A DNA stretch of 64,000 nt from Bacteroidales bacterium (GCA_015061055.1 SUXH01000013.1:1-64000), one strand, 5' to 3'; shown: positions 18,050 to 28,200, counted from the first letter of the stretch. Program-made: numbers and translations. Notes: generated by a model from the letters alone, not told the origin.

Positions 18050-20545
18050 ATGAGAAGAATTTCGTTTCTTATGACATTTGCACTGATGTGCCTATTGTCG
18101 GCTAATGCGCAACTAATCTTAAATGGTAAGAATTGCACAGTGGATACAATCTTACACCGTCAAATAGGACCGGGTGTTGTACACACTATTGTGCGAGTTC
18201 CTGAATATCCGCTTAATGCGTATGTCCTTGAAATGGATATGAATAATACGTATAACCGAGTGGAGACAACTCAAGCAAATAATACGCTTGGCAAACAAGA
18301 ATATCTTACAAAAGCATATACTCGCCATAAGGCAATGGGCAAAAAGCCGTTGGCAGCTTGTAACGCCTCGTTCTGGGTGGTGTCGGGTACCGGAAAACCT
18401 TACACCGACTTTATGATGGGTGTGCCATTTGGTGGAGTGGTGGTGAACGATACGCTTTACACCAACACAAATGATGCATCGATCGATGGTTGGAACGGTG
18501 GAGGTGGTTGGACCGGCTCGACTATTGTAGACATAAATAAAAAAGTGCATGTGGGTCGCCATATGTGGACCGGTGTAGTGAAATCGGCAAAATTCAGTGG
18601 GGATCAATCGCTTGTGCAAGTGAATAAGCGCTGTAATACAGGGCAGTTGACATTGTTTAATCACGCAATCGGTCGTAGCCACACTTTCTATGCTGTAGCT
18701 GATTGTCATTATATCTACTTAAATCTAAAGGCAGGTGAAAAGTGGGCTATTGCAAAAGATATGAAGTTTGAGGTGGCGGCAATCACTCTAAATGGCAACA
18801 ATAAGACTCTTGGTAACTATGATGCTTGTCTTGTAGCCGATGGAGCTTACAAGGTTGAAATGGAAAAACTCGTTGTGGGTGACGAAGTGGCTATCAACAA
18901 CTATTGGTATACTGCTGATGGCGACGGCACTCCTATTGCAGTGCAAAATATGGTGGAAGGTAATGCTTATGTGATGCTGAATGGTGAATTGACTGCTCGC
19001 AATACAAACGAAACTTATAACAGCCAAGTGTATTCACGTACTGCTTATGGTTGTAATGCCGATGGCACAAAACTTTATATGATTGTAATCGACAAGGCTG
19101 TTCATCCTGAATATGGAAGTTCGGCAGGTTGTAGCACTACTGTGATGTGCAACTTGATGAAATATATGATTCCGGATGTGTGGAATGTGGCAAACTTTGA
19201 TGCCGGTGGTTCGGCTCAGATGCTTGTGGGTAGCAAGATTGTGAATAAGACAACAGAAACGAGTCCACGTGCGGTAGCAAATGGTATGATGATGTTCTCT
19301 ACAGCACCCGAAGAAGATGCCGACGTTATCGCGTCATTGCGCTTTGAGACTCCAAACTTGAAATCGCCGGTGTATTTTACTTTTGTGCCCAATGTGCTTG
19401 GCTATAACAAGTATGGCGAATTGATATCGGAAAATGTAGATGTAACATATACTTGCTCTGAATCGGTAGGCGCTCCAAGTGCCAACGGAAAGGCTATCGA
19501 AGTGGGAGGCACTCCGGGTTACGGAACAATCACAGCACATTACAATGGAGTAGAGGTTACAGTACCAATCTTAGTGCAAAACAGTGAATTTGCTATTCGC
19601 TTGAAGCCGATGATTCTAATCGATGCTACTCGCGAATATCCGATTGAAATTACAACCGTATCAAATGGCGAAACGTTGACTTACGACCCTTCTCGCTTCA
19701 CATGGGAAATCGAAGACGAAACAGTGGTTGCTATCGAAAATGGTGTATTGAAAGGCTTGAAAGAAGGAACAACAAAGATAAAAGCTACACTCGGTGCATT
19801 CAGTGATGAAACGATAGTCAAGGTTGAAGTAGCTCCAAGTGCTGTGATGACACAAGATTGGAATAACTGGACGGTAACAAGTGCCAACTTGTCGAGCGAT
19901 GCTGTGCTTGCAGCCGATGGAACATTGTCGTTTGGTTACAGTGGTAAGCGCAAAGCCACAATTAAATTGGAAAAAGATGCTGTTATTTATAGTTTGCCTG
20001 ACAGCGTTGTTTTGGAAGTCTCTACTACCACTCCATTGAACGATATGTCACTTAATATCAGTACTGCGTCTGTTCCCGGAGGTAGTGAAGTGCTTTTGGG
20101 TGAAGACGGAATCGCAATCGGAACTCACAAATGGAACTTAATGGACTATTTAGGCGGTACATCCGATTTAGGTAATTATCCTGTTACGGTGAAGAACTTG
20201 TTGTTCAGCCTCAGTTCAAAGAGTGGTTATGTGAGTGGTGATAACACGATAAAGGCTAACTTATATGCTGTATATAGCAATTACGTGAGTGGCTTGGAAG
20301 CGGTAGGAGTTGAAACGAAGTCGGTTAATATAATCCCATCAGGAAAGTCTATCATTGTAAGCGCATCAAATGTTGATGTGGTGAAAGTAGAAGTGTATGA
20401 CATAGCCGGATGTGTTCAATACTCAAAGAATGTTGAAGTAAATGGTGGTCGCGCAGCATTATCGCCGGCAGTAGCCGATGGTATCTATCTTGTGAAGGTA
20501 GTAGGAGGCGGCGAAAGCGCAGTGTGCAAGTGGTTGTGTAAATAA
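18050..20545 (+). CDS. Secreted NAGPA-family phosphodiester glycosidase, copy 2
   Basis: 831 aa, the same architecture as the preceding gene: signal peptide ending NAQ, NAGPA domain with KPLAACNASFW, DACLVADGAYK, SRTAYGCNADGTKLYMIVID, NFDAGGSAQM and PRAVANGM, then the Big2-like domain, beta-sandwich and Por-type tail. The catalytic halves are homologous but clearly diverged, for example WNGGGGWTGSTIVDINKKVHVGRHMW here. The C-terminal halves are identical. Two catalytic variants on a common carrier suggest related but distinct substrates. A homogenised 3' half by recent gene conversion, or fresh duplication of a segment, explains the pattern. Confidence 0.88.
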   Translation: MRRISFLMTFALMCLLSANAQLILNGKNCTVDTILHRQIGPGVVHTIVRVPEYPLNAYVLEMDMNNTYNRVETTQANNTLGKQEYLTKAYTRHKAMGKKPLAACNASFWVVSGTGKPYTDFMMGVPFGGVVVNDTLYTNTNDASIDGWNGGGGWTGSTIVDINKKVHVGRHMWTGVVKSAKFSGDQSLVQVNKRCNTGQLTLFNHAIGRSHTFYAVADCHYIYLNLKAGEKWAIAKDMKFEVAAITLNGNNKTLGNYDACLVADGAYKVEMEKLVVGDEVAINNYWYTADGDGTPIAVQNMVEGNAYVMLNGELTARNTNETYNSQVYSRTAYGCNADGTKLYMIVIDKAVHPEYGSSAGCSTTVMCNLMKYMIPDVWNVANFDAGGSAQMLVGSKIVNKTTETSPRAVANGMMMFSTAPEEDADVIASLRFETPNLKSPVYFTFVPNVLGYNKYGELISENVDVTYTCSESVGAPSANGKAIEVGGTPGYGTITAHYNGVEVTVPILVQNSEFAIRLKPMILIDATREYPIEITTVSNGETLTYDPSRFTWEIEDETVVAIENGVLKGLKEGTTKIKATLGAFSDETIVKVEVAPSAVMTQDWNNWTVTSANLSSDAVLAADGTLSFGYSGKRKATIKLEKDAVIYSLPDSVVLEVSTTTPLNDMSLNISTASVPGGSEVLLGEDGIAIGTHKWNLMDYLGGTSDLGNYPVTVKNLLFSLSSKSGYVSGDNTIKANLYAVYSNYVSGLEAVGVETKSVNIIPSGKSIIVSASNVDVVKVEVYDIAGCVQYSKNVEVNGGRAALSPAVADGIYLVKVVGGGESAVCKWLCK

Positions 20546-20643
20546 CAAGAAACTTATATAAATAGAAAAATCCGGCTTTAGTGCCGGATTTTTTGTGTTT
20601 TAAGGGGTGTATTTCCTATATTAATGCTAAAAAACATAAAAAA
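19387..20643 (+). repeat. 1.26-kb near-identical segment, copy 2
   Basis: Partner of 16711-17967. At the right end both copies run into an A-tract; this copy then has about 17 extra bases before the same ATAATATAACTTTG promoter sequence that follows copy 1. Confidence 0.95.
20569..20594 (+). terminator. Intrinsic terminator of NAGPA copy 2
   Basis: Identical to the hairpin at 17893-17918, carried within the duplicated segment. Confidence 0.9.
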
Positions 20644-20667
20644 TGAAATAGAAATAAAAAAATAATA

Positions 20668-20675
20668 TAACTTTG
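20668..20675 (+). promoter_or_regulatory. -7 element of the GHL10-propeller-amidase operon
   Basis: TAACTTTG is a perfect match and leaves a leader of about 160 nt before 20843. It is the same core promoter that precedes NAGPA copy 2, so the two units may be co-regulated. Confidence 0.6.
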
Positions 20676-20842
20676 TAATTTGAAAAAATATGTTCATTTT
20701 GGCTAATTATAACATTTTTGGAAGTAACTAACATCTTGGTAATGTGTGAAGATGCAACTCTGATGCTGAAAATAATGTAAAAAGATGACCGGAGTGAAAA
20801 GATTAAATGTGTAATTGAGAATATAACAAACAACTTAATATA

Positions 20843-23512
20843 ATGAAAATGAGAAAAATCGGAAAGAAAATGTTAGCATTAGTGCTTGCAATGAGCTTTC
20901 TGCCTGTATTTGCGGCAGAGTCCTATGTGAATATGAAGCACGAAATGCGTTCTACGTGGTTGACAACAGTGTGGGGTATCGACTGGCCTTCTACTCAAGG
21001 AAGTTCAGAGAGTGCTATCACATCACAAAAGAATCAAATGATTAAGATTCTTGACTCATTGGCAGTGAATAACTTCAACTCAGTGTGCTTCCAAGTGCGT
21101 ACAATGAGTGATGCATTCTACAAGTCATCTTATGAGCCTTGGTCGAACTGGCTTACCGGTACGCGAGGTAAAGATCCGGGTTGGGATCCATTGAAGTTTG
21201 TGGTTGATGAATGTCACAAACGTGGTATGGAATGTCTTGCATGGGTAAATCCATATCGTTTTGCGAGTGAGTCGTCGGCGTGGATCAATGGTGGCGATGG
21301 TACTAACTACGTGGAAAATGGTTGGATTATCGATGCTAACTCAGGTACAAAGATTTTGAATCCGGGTAAGCCTGAGGTAATTGAACACATTATAAAGGTA
21401 CTTGAAGAAATCGTGGTAGGTTACGATATCGACGGTATGCTTTTCGATGACTACTATTATAATAGTGCTTCAGATTCGGGTGATGCTGCCGACTATACAG
21501 CATACAAGAGTGCCGGCGGTACAATGAGCAAAGCTGATTGGCGTCGAAACAATGTACACACATTTATCAAGGGTGTGTTTGATATGATTCAAAAACACAA
21601 ACCTTGGGTTCGTTTTGGTCAAGCGCCTCCGGGAACAACTTACACATCGGCATCGATGGCATCAAAATATGGATTGGAAGCATGTCCATGTGGATACGAA
21701 TTATGTTATAGCAGTCAATATGTAGATATTTTAAGATTGTTGGACGAAGGAGTGATCGACTTTATTTCTCCACAAGTGTATTGGGCTATTGGTTCAAGTC
21801 CATCGGATTATTCAAAGATTGTGCCTTGGTGGGGTAAAGTGTCAAAGCGCTTTAATCGTCATTTGTTTGTAGCTCAAACAATCCAATACTTGAATAACTC
21901 AACAGGTAAGATGGGTACATTTGCCGAGTTTTATGATCAAACTATGATTAACCGCCGAACAGCTCAACTTGGTTCAGCAGGTTCTATCTACTATTCACAA
22001 AAGTATATCTATCAAAAGCAAGGTGGACAAACATTTGGTAACTATCTAAAAGCAAAGGCTTATCAAAAACCTGCTATAATGCCGGCAATGGATTGGAAAA
22101 CAGCAAACAATCCTGGTAAGGTTGAAAACTTAAATTATGATGATGCAGGAAATCTTACATGGACTGCAAAGGAAAATATGCGCTACACTGTGTATGCAGT
22201 GCCAAGTGGAGTAGAGCCAACAGCATTTGCAAAAGAACAAGATTATTTGTTGGGTGTTAGCTACAATAATGCATACATTATTCCTGAAAATTATCGCAGT
22301 GGATACTATTTTGCAGTGTGTGCATACGACCGTTACGGAAACGAGTGGGATGCTGCAGTATGGAAACCGGTTTATACAGAAACATTGTCAAATCCTACTT
22401 TGGTATCGCCGGCAACAGGATTTGTTACCGATAAATCATTTGATTTTAAATGGAATACAGTTTCCGGAGCAGAAAAATATGCCCTTGACATTGCAACCGA
22501 TGCTCAATTCTTGAATATTGAAAAGTCGGTACAGACTACAGGAACATCGGTGTCGGTTAATGAAGTATATAATTCTATTTCAAAGAATAAGACTCTATAT
22601 TGGCAAGTGCGTGCAATTGCGAAGGGCAAAAACGACGGTAAATCGGATTCAAGAACATTTGAATACAAACTTGTACAAATGCTTACTCCGGAAAATGATG
22701 CTGACGGTTTGGACCCAAAGGTTAACTTTACTTGGAGTGTGACAACCGAAGGTGCTCCTATAACATTGCAAGTGGCTGAAGATATGAATTTCGAAAAAAT
22801 GGTATTCTCGGTAGAATCAACAACCGGCAATTATCAAACTAAGGTGTATGAATTGCATCCATTGATGACATATTATGCTCGTGTGGTGCAAGACGGTAAA
22901 GCATCTGATTATGTGAAATTCTCTACAAAGGCAATGCCTTGTAGCGCGCCTACATTCAAGTTCCCTCTAAATGGCGGTGTGTGCTACTCGAATTCTATGG
23001 TTGAAATCAATCCGCAAGATGGTGCTGAAGTCGTAGTTATCCAAGTGGATAAGACTAACGCTTTCGGAGGCTCAAAGAGTCAAAAGAAGACTGAAGATTA
23101 TGCGACTGGAGTTCCATCAAGTGAATTCTTGCTTTCTCGCAAGAATCCTATGGAAGATGGCGTAACTTATTATGCTCGTGCTCAAGTACAGTATTATGAT
23201 GAAAACGGAACATTCTGTACATCTGATTGGGGTGAAACAATATCATTCGTTTATAGCTCATCGGCGAGTGCTATTGATAAGGTGGAAACTGATGCTAAGG
23301 TGAAGATTGCAGGCGAAAACGTAGTGGTGACAGCCGGAAATGTTGTTGACGTGCAAGTAAATGCTGTGTCAATGCTTGGTAACGTGGCTAAATTGTATGC
23401 AGGTAAGACTGCACACGAAGAAATATCGTTGTCGGAATTACGTAATGGATTGTATGTAATCCAAGTGGCAGTGGACGGTGAATTCTACACAATGAAATAC
23501 ATTAAGAAGTAA
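20843..23512 (+). CDS. Secreted GHL10-family glycosyl hydrolase (DUF187, DigH/YngK-like)
   Basis: 889 aa. A signal peptide (1-25) is followed by a GHL10 TIM-barrel domain at about 33-400. It starts with the family hallmark MRSTWLTTVWGIDWPS (35-50) and continues with FQVRTMSDAFY, WVNPYR (134-139), DGMLFDDYYY with the acidic pair D202-D203, and ISPQVYW. Fibronectin-III-like modules follow (about 425-790). The end, VSMLGNVAKLYAG with NGLYVIQVAVDGEFYTMKYIKK, is a Por-type sorting tail. The E. coli member DigH cuts peptidoglycan strands that have lost their peptides. That this enzyme does the same is inference. It is first in an operon ending with an amidase, which would create such strands. Confidence 0.88.
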   Translation: MKMRKIGKKMLALVLAMSFLPVFAAESYVNMKHEMRSTWLTTVWGIDWPSTQGSSESAITSQKNQMIKILDSLAVNNFNSVCFQVRTMSDAFYKSSYEPWSNWLTGTRGKDPGWDPLKFVVDECHKRGMECLAWVNPYRFASESSAWINGGDGTNYVENGWIIDANSGTKILNPGKPEVIEHIIKVLEEIVVGYDIDGMLFDDYYYNSASDSGDAADYTAYKSAGGTMSKADWRRNNVHTFIKGVFDMIQKHKPWVRFGQAPPGTTYTSASMASKYGLEACPCGYELCYSSQYVDILRLLDEGVIDFISPQVYWAIGSSPSDYSKIVPWWGKVSKRFNRHLFVAQTIQYLNNSTGKMGTFAEFYDQTMINRRTAQLGSAGSIYYSQKYIYQKQGGQTFGNYLKAKAYQKPAIMPAMDWKTANNPGKVENLNYDDAGNLTWTAKENMRYTVYAVPSGVEPTAFAKEQDYLLGVSYNNAYIIPENYRSGYYFAVCAYDRYGNEWDAAVWKPVYTETLSNPTLVSPATGFVTDKSFDFKWNTVSGAEKYALDIATDAQFLNIEKSVQTTGTSVSVNEVYNSISKNKTLYWQVRAIAKGKNDGKSDSRTFEYKLVQMLTPENDADGLDPKVNFTWSVTTEGAPITLQVAEDMNFEKMVFSVESTTGNYQTKVYELHPLMTYYARVVQDGKASDYVKFSTKAMPCSAPTFKFPLNGGVCYSNSMVEINPQDGAEVVVIQVDKTNAFGGSKSQKKTEDYATGVPSSEFLLSRKNPMEDGVTYYARAQVQYYDENGTFCTSDWGETISFVYSSSASAIDKVETDAKVKIAGENVVVTAGNVVDVQVNAVSMLGNVAKLYAGKTAHEEISLSELRNGLYVIQVAVDGEFYTMKYIKK

Positions 23513-23548
23513 AATTACTAACAACATAAACAAAAAAAGACTATCAAA

Positions 23549-24454
23549 ATGAAGAAAATGCTATTGTCATTGGCTGTTTTTGTTAGTTCATCTGCATTTG
23601 CGCAAGTGCTAAATGTGAACTCTATCGAAAAGGTGAATCTACCTATCGATGGAGAACGCATTGTAGCAGGTATCAGTCCAAAGGGTGATTATATCCTTTT
23701 GACAGGTTCGCAATTGGACGGATTGACTAAGTATGACCTTGCAACAGGTAAGAGCGAGGTGCTTACAACAGCTTGGGGTGCCGGAAACGGAGTAAAAATC
23801 TCTGCTGACGGTAAAAATGTGGTGTATCGCGAAGATTGCTTTGTGAATGGATTGCGATACTCTGATGTAGTAAAGAAAAATATTACTACAAAAGCAACAG
23901 AATCGTTGGTTAAGGCTACTCGTAACCTTAATACTGTCGCATTGCAAGGTGGTAATGCTATGATTGTGAACAGTGGTCGCTTGACAAAGAAGGTGGTTAC
24001 TAAATCACTTAATACTACAGCTACAGCTCCTGTGGTGTCGATCGATAATAAGCAATTGATGATTACAAAGAATGGTGTGACAAGTGTTCTTTCTCCTAAT
24101 GGTACACAATTTAGTTACATTTGGCCTTCACTGTCACCTGATGGCAAGAAGGTGTGTTACTATGTGTGTGGAGTGGGTTGCTTCGTGAGCGATATCGATG
24201 GAAAGAATGTGAAGGAACTTGGAATTATTCGTGCTCCACAATGGTATGACAACAATATAGTTGTGGGAATGAAGGACGAAGATGATGGCCACACAATCAC
24301 TGCATCGGCTATTGTTGCTTCAAATCTTCAAGGCAAGTTGCAAAAACTTACTGATGCATCAATAATTGCTATGTATCCATACGCATCGAGTGAAAGCAAA
24401 AAGATAGTGTTCTCAACACTCAATGGTGATGCTTATATTATTAATGTTAAATAA
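23549..24454 (+). CDS. Secreted TolB/PD40-like beta-propeller protein
   Basis: 301 aa. A signal peptide ends in AFAQ. The body has PD40-type repeats: RIVAGISPKGDYILLTGSQ, GVKISADGKNVVYRED, IWPSLSPDGKKVCYYV, GCFVSDIDGKNVKEL, APQWYDNNIVVG and KKIVFSTLNGDAYII. Such propellers usually bind proteins or glycans and have no catalytic site. There is no sorting tail, so it probably stays in the periplasm. It lies 36 nt after the GHL10 gene and 11 nt before the amidase gene, which makes it a likely partner of one or both. Confidence 0.85.
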   Translation: MKKMLLSLAVFVSSSAFAQVLNVNSIEKVNLPIDGERIVAGISPKGDYILLTGSQLDGLTKYDLATGKSEVLTTAWGAGNGVKISADGKNVVYREDCFVNGLRYSDVVKKNITTKATESLVKATRNLNTVALQGGNAMIVNSGRLTKKVVTKSLNTTATAPVVSIDNKQLMITKNGVTSVLSPNGTQFSYIWPSLSPDGKKVCYYVCGVGCFVSDIDGKNVKELGIIRAPQWYDNNIVVGMKDEDDGHTITASAIVASNLQGKLQKLTDASIIAMYPYASSESKKIVFSTLNGDAYIINVK

Positions 24455-24465
24455 TCGATAGAGCT

Positions 24466-27400
24466 ATGAAGAAGATTTTAATTGCAATATTCGCTGCTGT
24501 AATAGCATTTGGTGCTTATGCAGGACAAGATAAGTCTATCAAAGAGGCTCGTATCTATATCAACCCGGGACACGGTTCTTGGACCGGTAACGACCGTAAT
24601 ATGGCAACAATCAACCACTCTACGGGAGATACTACAGGTTTCTATGAATCAAATACCAACTTATGGAAGGGCTTGAAACTTCGTCAGATTCTTATCGATT
24701 GGGGTATGCCTGCCCAGAATATCTGTATGAGTCGTGTGAAGAATGGTCCATATCCTCACAATACTGCTGAAGCAGAAAAATATAATCGTAACTTGACTGA
24801 AATTGCTCAAGAAGCTAATTCATTCAACACTGACTATTTTTTGAGTATTCACTCAGATGCCGGTTACGAAAATCACACTTTGCTTATTCACAAGGGATAT
24901 ACTACTCCTGCTGATGATAATTATATGTATCATGGTAGCAAGTATACAGCAAAGGAGTTGATGCAAGTATGTAGCGATATGTGTCACACATTGTGGCCGA
25001 TTCTTACATCAAATGGTATCGATGTGATGAATGCATCTTATATGCAACCGGGTAAGAAACCTTATATCTATGGTGACTTTACATTCTACTATGGTTGGAC
25101 TTCTCCATCACAAAACACCGGTAAGAGTGGTTACCTTGGTGTGTTGAGAACAAACACTTGTCCCGGTCTCCTTTCTGAAGGTTATTCTCACCAATATATG
25201 CCGGCTACTCATCGTGCATTGAACCCTGACTATTGTGGTCAAGAAGGTATGCGTTATGCTCGTGGTATGCAAGCATGGTTTGGTTGGGAGAAAGATCCTA
25301 AGGGTTATATTATGGGTTCTGTGAAAGACCTTCACAATCGTCTATATCACGACCTTTACAACTATGCTGAAGGTTCAATCGACCAATGGAAACCAATAAA
25401 TGATGCTGTTGTTACCCTTTATAAAGGTGGTGTAGAAGTAGCTAAGTATCAAGTGGACAACGAATGGAATGGTGTATTCGTGTTTGAAAAACTTGAACCG
25501 GGCAATGACTATACAATCGATGTAACAGCTCCTGGTTACAAGTCGGCATTTGCTCTTGACGAAGAATATAACCGCCCTAACGAAACATTCACTGTAACAG
25601 CAAACGAAACATTGTATCCTATCATTTACCTTGAAGAAGAAGGCTATGAAGGTAATCCATGTTACAACTATCCTGATCCTACTCAAGATAAGTGGTTGGT
25701 ATTGTCTGACAAGTATAATATGCGTCAAGATTTTGTGAATAAGTCTATCGCAGCTCTTGAAGGTAAAACAATCCGCAAGGAAATTGCTCATGGTGATTCA
25801 ATCTATGTTCTTGCTCTTGATGCTGAAAATAATCCATATATCTACATCGTAAATGCTAAGACTCAAGAATTGTATAAGGAATTGAGTACTGCCGGTGTAG
25901 GTGATGCAAGCGACGAACGCGAATTGTTGAAGATTTCAGATATCGCATTCACAAGCGACTCAATTCTTGTGGCTTGTAACTACGAAAAGATGTCATTGGA
26001 TGATGATGATAATTTGACAGGTACATTCCGCGTGTATAAGTGGGCTAAGGACGAAGCAACTCGTACTCCGACAGGCGATCCTGAAATATGGTTTGAAGGT
26101 TTAGCTCCTAATTCGGCAGGTAACTGGTATAATTCATTGACAGGTCAATCATTGGCCATCTCCGGTCGTTTAGAAGATTGTAAGGTAATTACAACAGCAC
26201 AAACAACCGGTTCATCTGGTGAAATTCGTTTCTCAATTTATACCATTTCTCGTAAGGGTGTAATAGCTGTTACTAGCAATCAAGATAGCGCACAATTTAA
26301 GTCGGCTGTAGTAGGTGATAATTTTAGTATTACAACATCTCCATTCAATAATTTTGCGATTGTGCTTGATGGTGCAAATATGACAGCAACAGAATATCTG
26401 TTGGGTGAAGCTGAAGATGGAGGTAAGAGTACTCCTACAAATATGGGTGCTCTAAGCTCATCGGTGATGCCTGTAGCTGCAAGTGGTGCACACTTCTTCA
26501 AGTATGCTAAGCATGTGCTTATGGCTGTTCCTCAAACTGATGCTAATGGTAAGAATGTGGGTGTAGCTATCTATGATGTGAATAATGGTCTTGATAAAGC
26601 TACATTGATTGAAACTACAAACACAACTCTTGATGCAGCAGAGGTATCGTTTGCGATGGTAAGTACTCACGTTGAAGACGATGATATTACAATATATCTA
26701 AATAAGAATAATACAGTATCTCGTTTCACAACACAAGATGTAGATCAAACTTACTACAATAGAGTATATGCTTATGACTTGAAGGTTACTGCTTCTGAAA
26801 ATAACTATACATTCTCTTTCAAGGTAAATGAAGACTGTCTTGACGGTGGTAAGTTGATTTTCTATAATGCAGGTGCAAAGGTTGGAGAAATTGCTCTTGA
26901 TAATGTGGTTGCCGGAGTAAACGAAAAGGTAGTTGCTGCTACAGCTCTTCCTGGTAACGCCGGTCAAATTCTTAACTGGAGTGTTGAGGTTGCAAGTAAG
27001 AATGTATCAATGTTGATGCCTCTTTTGTCAAAAGAAGATTATAAGTTGAATCGAGCTTATGCAACTGTAGACAAATCTCCGGAATCGGCTAATTTCGGTA
27101 AGGTATATGTATCAGACTGTGCTGGTGTAAACAAGGCAGGCAATGGTGTGTATGTATATGGTCAAGACTATGTAAAGCAAAACGAAACTGCATATACTGA
27201 AGGTGTGACGTTTAATACTAACCAAGGTATAGCTGTTGATGCCAAGGGTAATGTGTATGTAGCTGATAATGCTGCTGCTAATTCCGGTATATATGTAGCT
27301 AATCCAACTGATTTCACATTTGCTCAATTCTGTGAAGGTACAAGAACTTCGGGCGTGATTAGCAATAATGGCGTCGATGTGGGTGGTGTGACATCAAGTG

Positions 27401-28167
27401 TCGTATCTTATGGCTCAAAAATGTATGCTTATGTGAAGAAAGCTAACGGTACTTATGCTATATATGTATATGATATGGAAGGTAAAGAGTCGACAACTTG
27501 GGATACAGCTCCAACCAATATTATTAATTTGGCATTGACAATGACTGCCGATGCCTCAATAGCACCGGTAGAACAAGGTGTGTGGGTATGCCAAACTGTT
27601 GGTTCAACAGCGGTTTCAGCGACTAAGCCTGCACTATTCTTTGTAACAAATGAAGGTGAAATCACATTCAACCAAGGTAGCGCACAAAACGAGCATTTGT
27701 TGGTTGGTGCTGCCGGTAGTGGTTTGGCTGCGTCAAAGGATGGTAAGACTCTTGTTGTTAACGATGAAAATGGTATCCTTCAGTTCTATAATGTAACATG
27801 GAATGATAATACTCCTACGCTTGAAGTTAAGTATACATACGAACATGGTGTGGGTGTGGGTGCTAAACGTATTCAAGATGGTGCATCGGTAGAACAAATG
27901 GTATTTGATTATGCAGGTAACTTAATTGTAGGTGGTCATTATCTTGGTGTATTCTCAATTCCTACCGAAAACAATGTGTGCGAGACTCCTGCTCGTAGTT
28001 GGATGACAGTCACAGTTGGCAATGCTAACGTATCTATCGAAGAAGTAGATGCTGATGCAAATGCTCCGGTAGAATTCTACAACTTGCAAGGTGTGAAGGT
28101 TGCTCGTCCTGAAAATGGCGTGTTCATCAAGAAACAAGGCAACAAGGTGACTAAAGTCATTATGTAA
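24466..28167 (+). CDS. Giant secreted amidase_3 (N-acetylmuramoyl-L-alanine amidase) protein
   Basis: 1233 aa, far longer than ordinary amidases. The signal peptide is 1-20. The amidase_3 domain (about 27-265) has YINPGHGSW with zinc ligand H36, ESNTNLW with E61, FLSIHSDAG with H129, and LLSEGYSH with likely catalytic E238, so the full active site is present. A carboxypeptidase-regulatory-like beta-sandwich (about 300-390) and a long propeller-like region (about 420-1150; repeated G-N-V-Y-V-A-D and G-K-V-Y-V-S-D) follow. The tail is VEFYNLQGVKVARPENGVFIKK, Por-type, close to that of the gene at 13833. The enzyme should remove stem peptides from peptidoglycan outside the cell. It is the last gene of the GHL10 operon and ends at a strong hairpin. 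Confidence 0.9.
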   Translation: MKKILIAIFAAVIAFGAYAGQDKSIKEARIYINPGHGSWTGNDRNMATINHSTGDTTGFYESNTNLWKGLKLRQILIDWGMPAQNICMSRVKNGPYPHNTAEAEKYNRNLTEIAQEANSFNTDYFLSIHSDAGYENHTLLIHKGYTTPADDNYMYHGSKYTAKELMQVCSDMCHTLWPILTSNGIDVMNASYMQPGKKPYIYGDFTFYYGWTSPSQNTGKSGYLGVLRTNTCPGLLSEGYSHQYMPATHRALNPDYCGQEGMRYARGMQAWFGWEKDPKGYIMGSVKDLHNRLYHDLYNYAEGSIDQWKPINDAVVTLYKGGVEVAKYQVDNEWNGVFVFEKLEPGNDYTIDVTAPGYKSAFALDEEYNRPNETFTVTANETLYPIIYLEEEGYEGNPCYNYPDPTQDKWLVLSDKYNMRQDFVNKSIAALEGKTIRKEIAHGDSIYVLALDAENNPYIYIVNAKTQELYKELSTAGVGDASDERELLKISDIAFTSDSILVACNYEKMSLDDDDNLTGTFRVYKWAKDEATRTPTGDPEIWFEGLAPNSAGNWYNSLTGQSLAISGRLEDCKVITTAQTTGSSGEIRFSIYTISRKGVIAVTSNQDSAQFKSAVVGDNFSITTSPFNNFAIVLDGANMTATEYLLGEAEDGGKSTPTNMGALSSSVMPVAASGAHFFKYAKHVLMAVPQTDANGKNVGVAIYDVNNGLDKATLIETTNTTLDAAEVSFAMVSTHVEDDDITIYLNKNNTVSRFTTQDVDQTYYNRVYAYDLKVTASENNYTFSFKVNEDCLDGGKLIFYNAGAKVGEIALDNVVAGVNEKVVAATALPGNAGQILNWSVEVASKNVSMLMPLLSKEDYKLNRAYATVDKSPESANFGKVYVSDCAGVNKAGNGVYVYGQDYVKQNETAYTEGVTFNTNQGIAVDAKGNVYVADNAAANSGIYVANPTDFTFAQFCEGTRTSGVISNNGVDVGGVTSSVVSYGSKMYAYVKKANGTYAIYVYDMEGKESTTWDTAPTNIINLALTMTADASIAPVEQGVWVCQTVGSTAVSATKPALFFVTNEGEITFNQGSAQNEHLLVGAAGSGLAASKDGKTLVVNDENGILQFYNVTWNDNTPTLEVKYTYEHGVGVGAKRIQDGASVEQMVFDYAGNLIVGGHYLGVFSIPTENNVCETPARSWMTVTVGNANVSIEEVDADANAPVEFYNLQGVKVARPENGVFIKKQGNKVTKVIM

Positions 28168-28200
28168 TACTCTGTGAATATTAGATAAATATTCTATACA

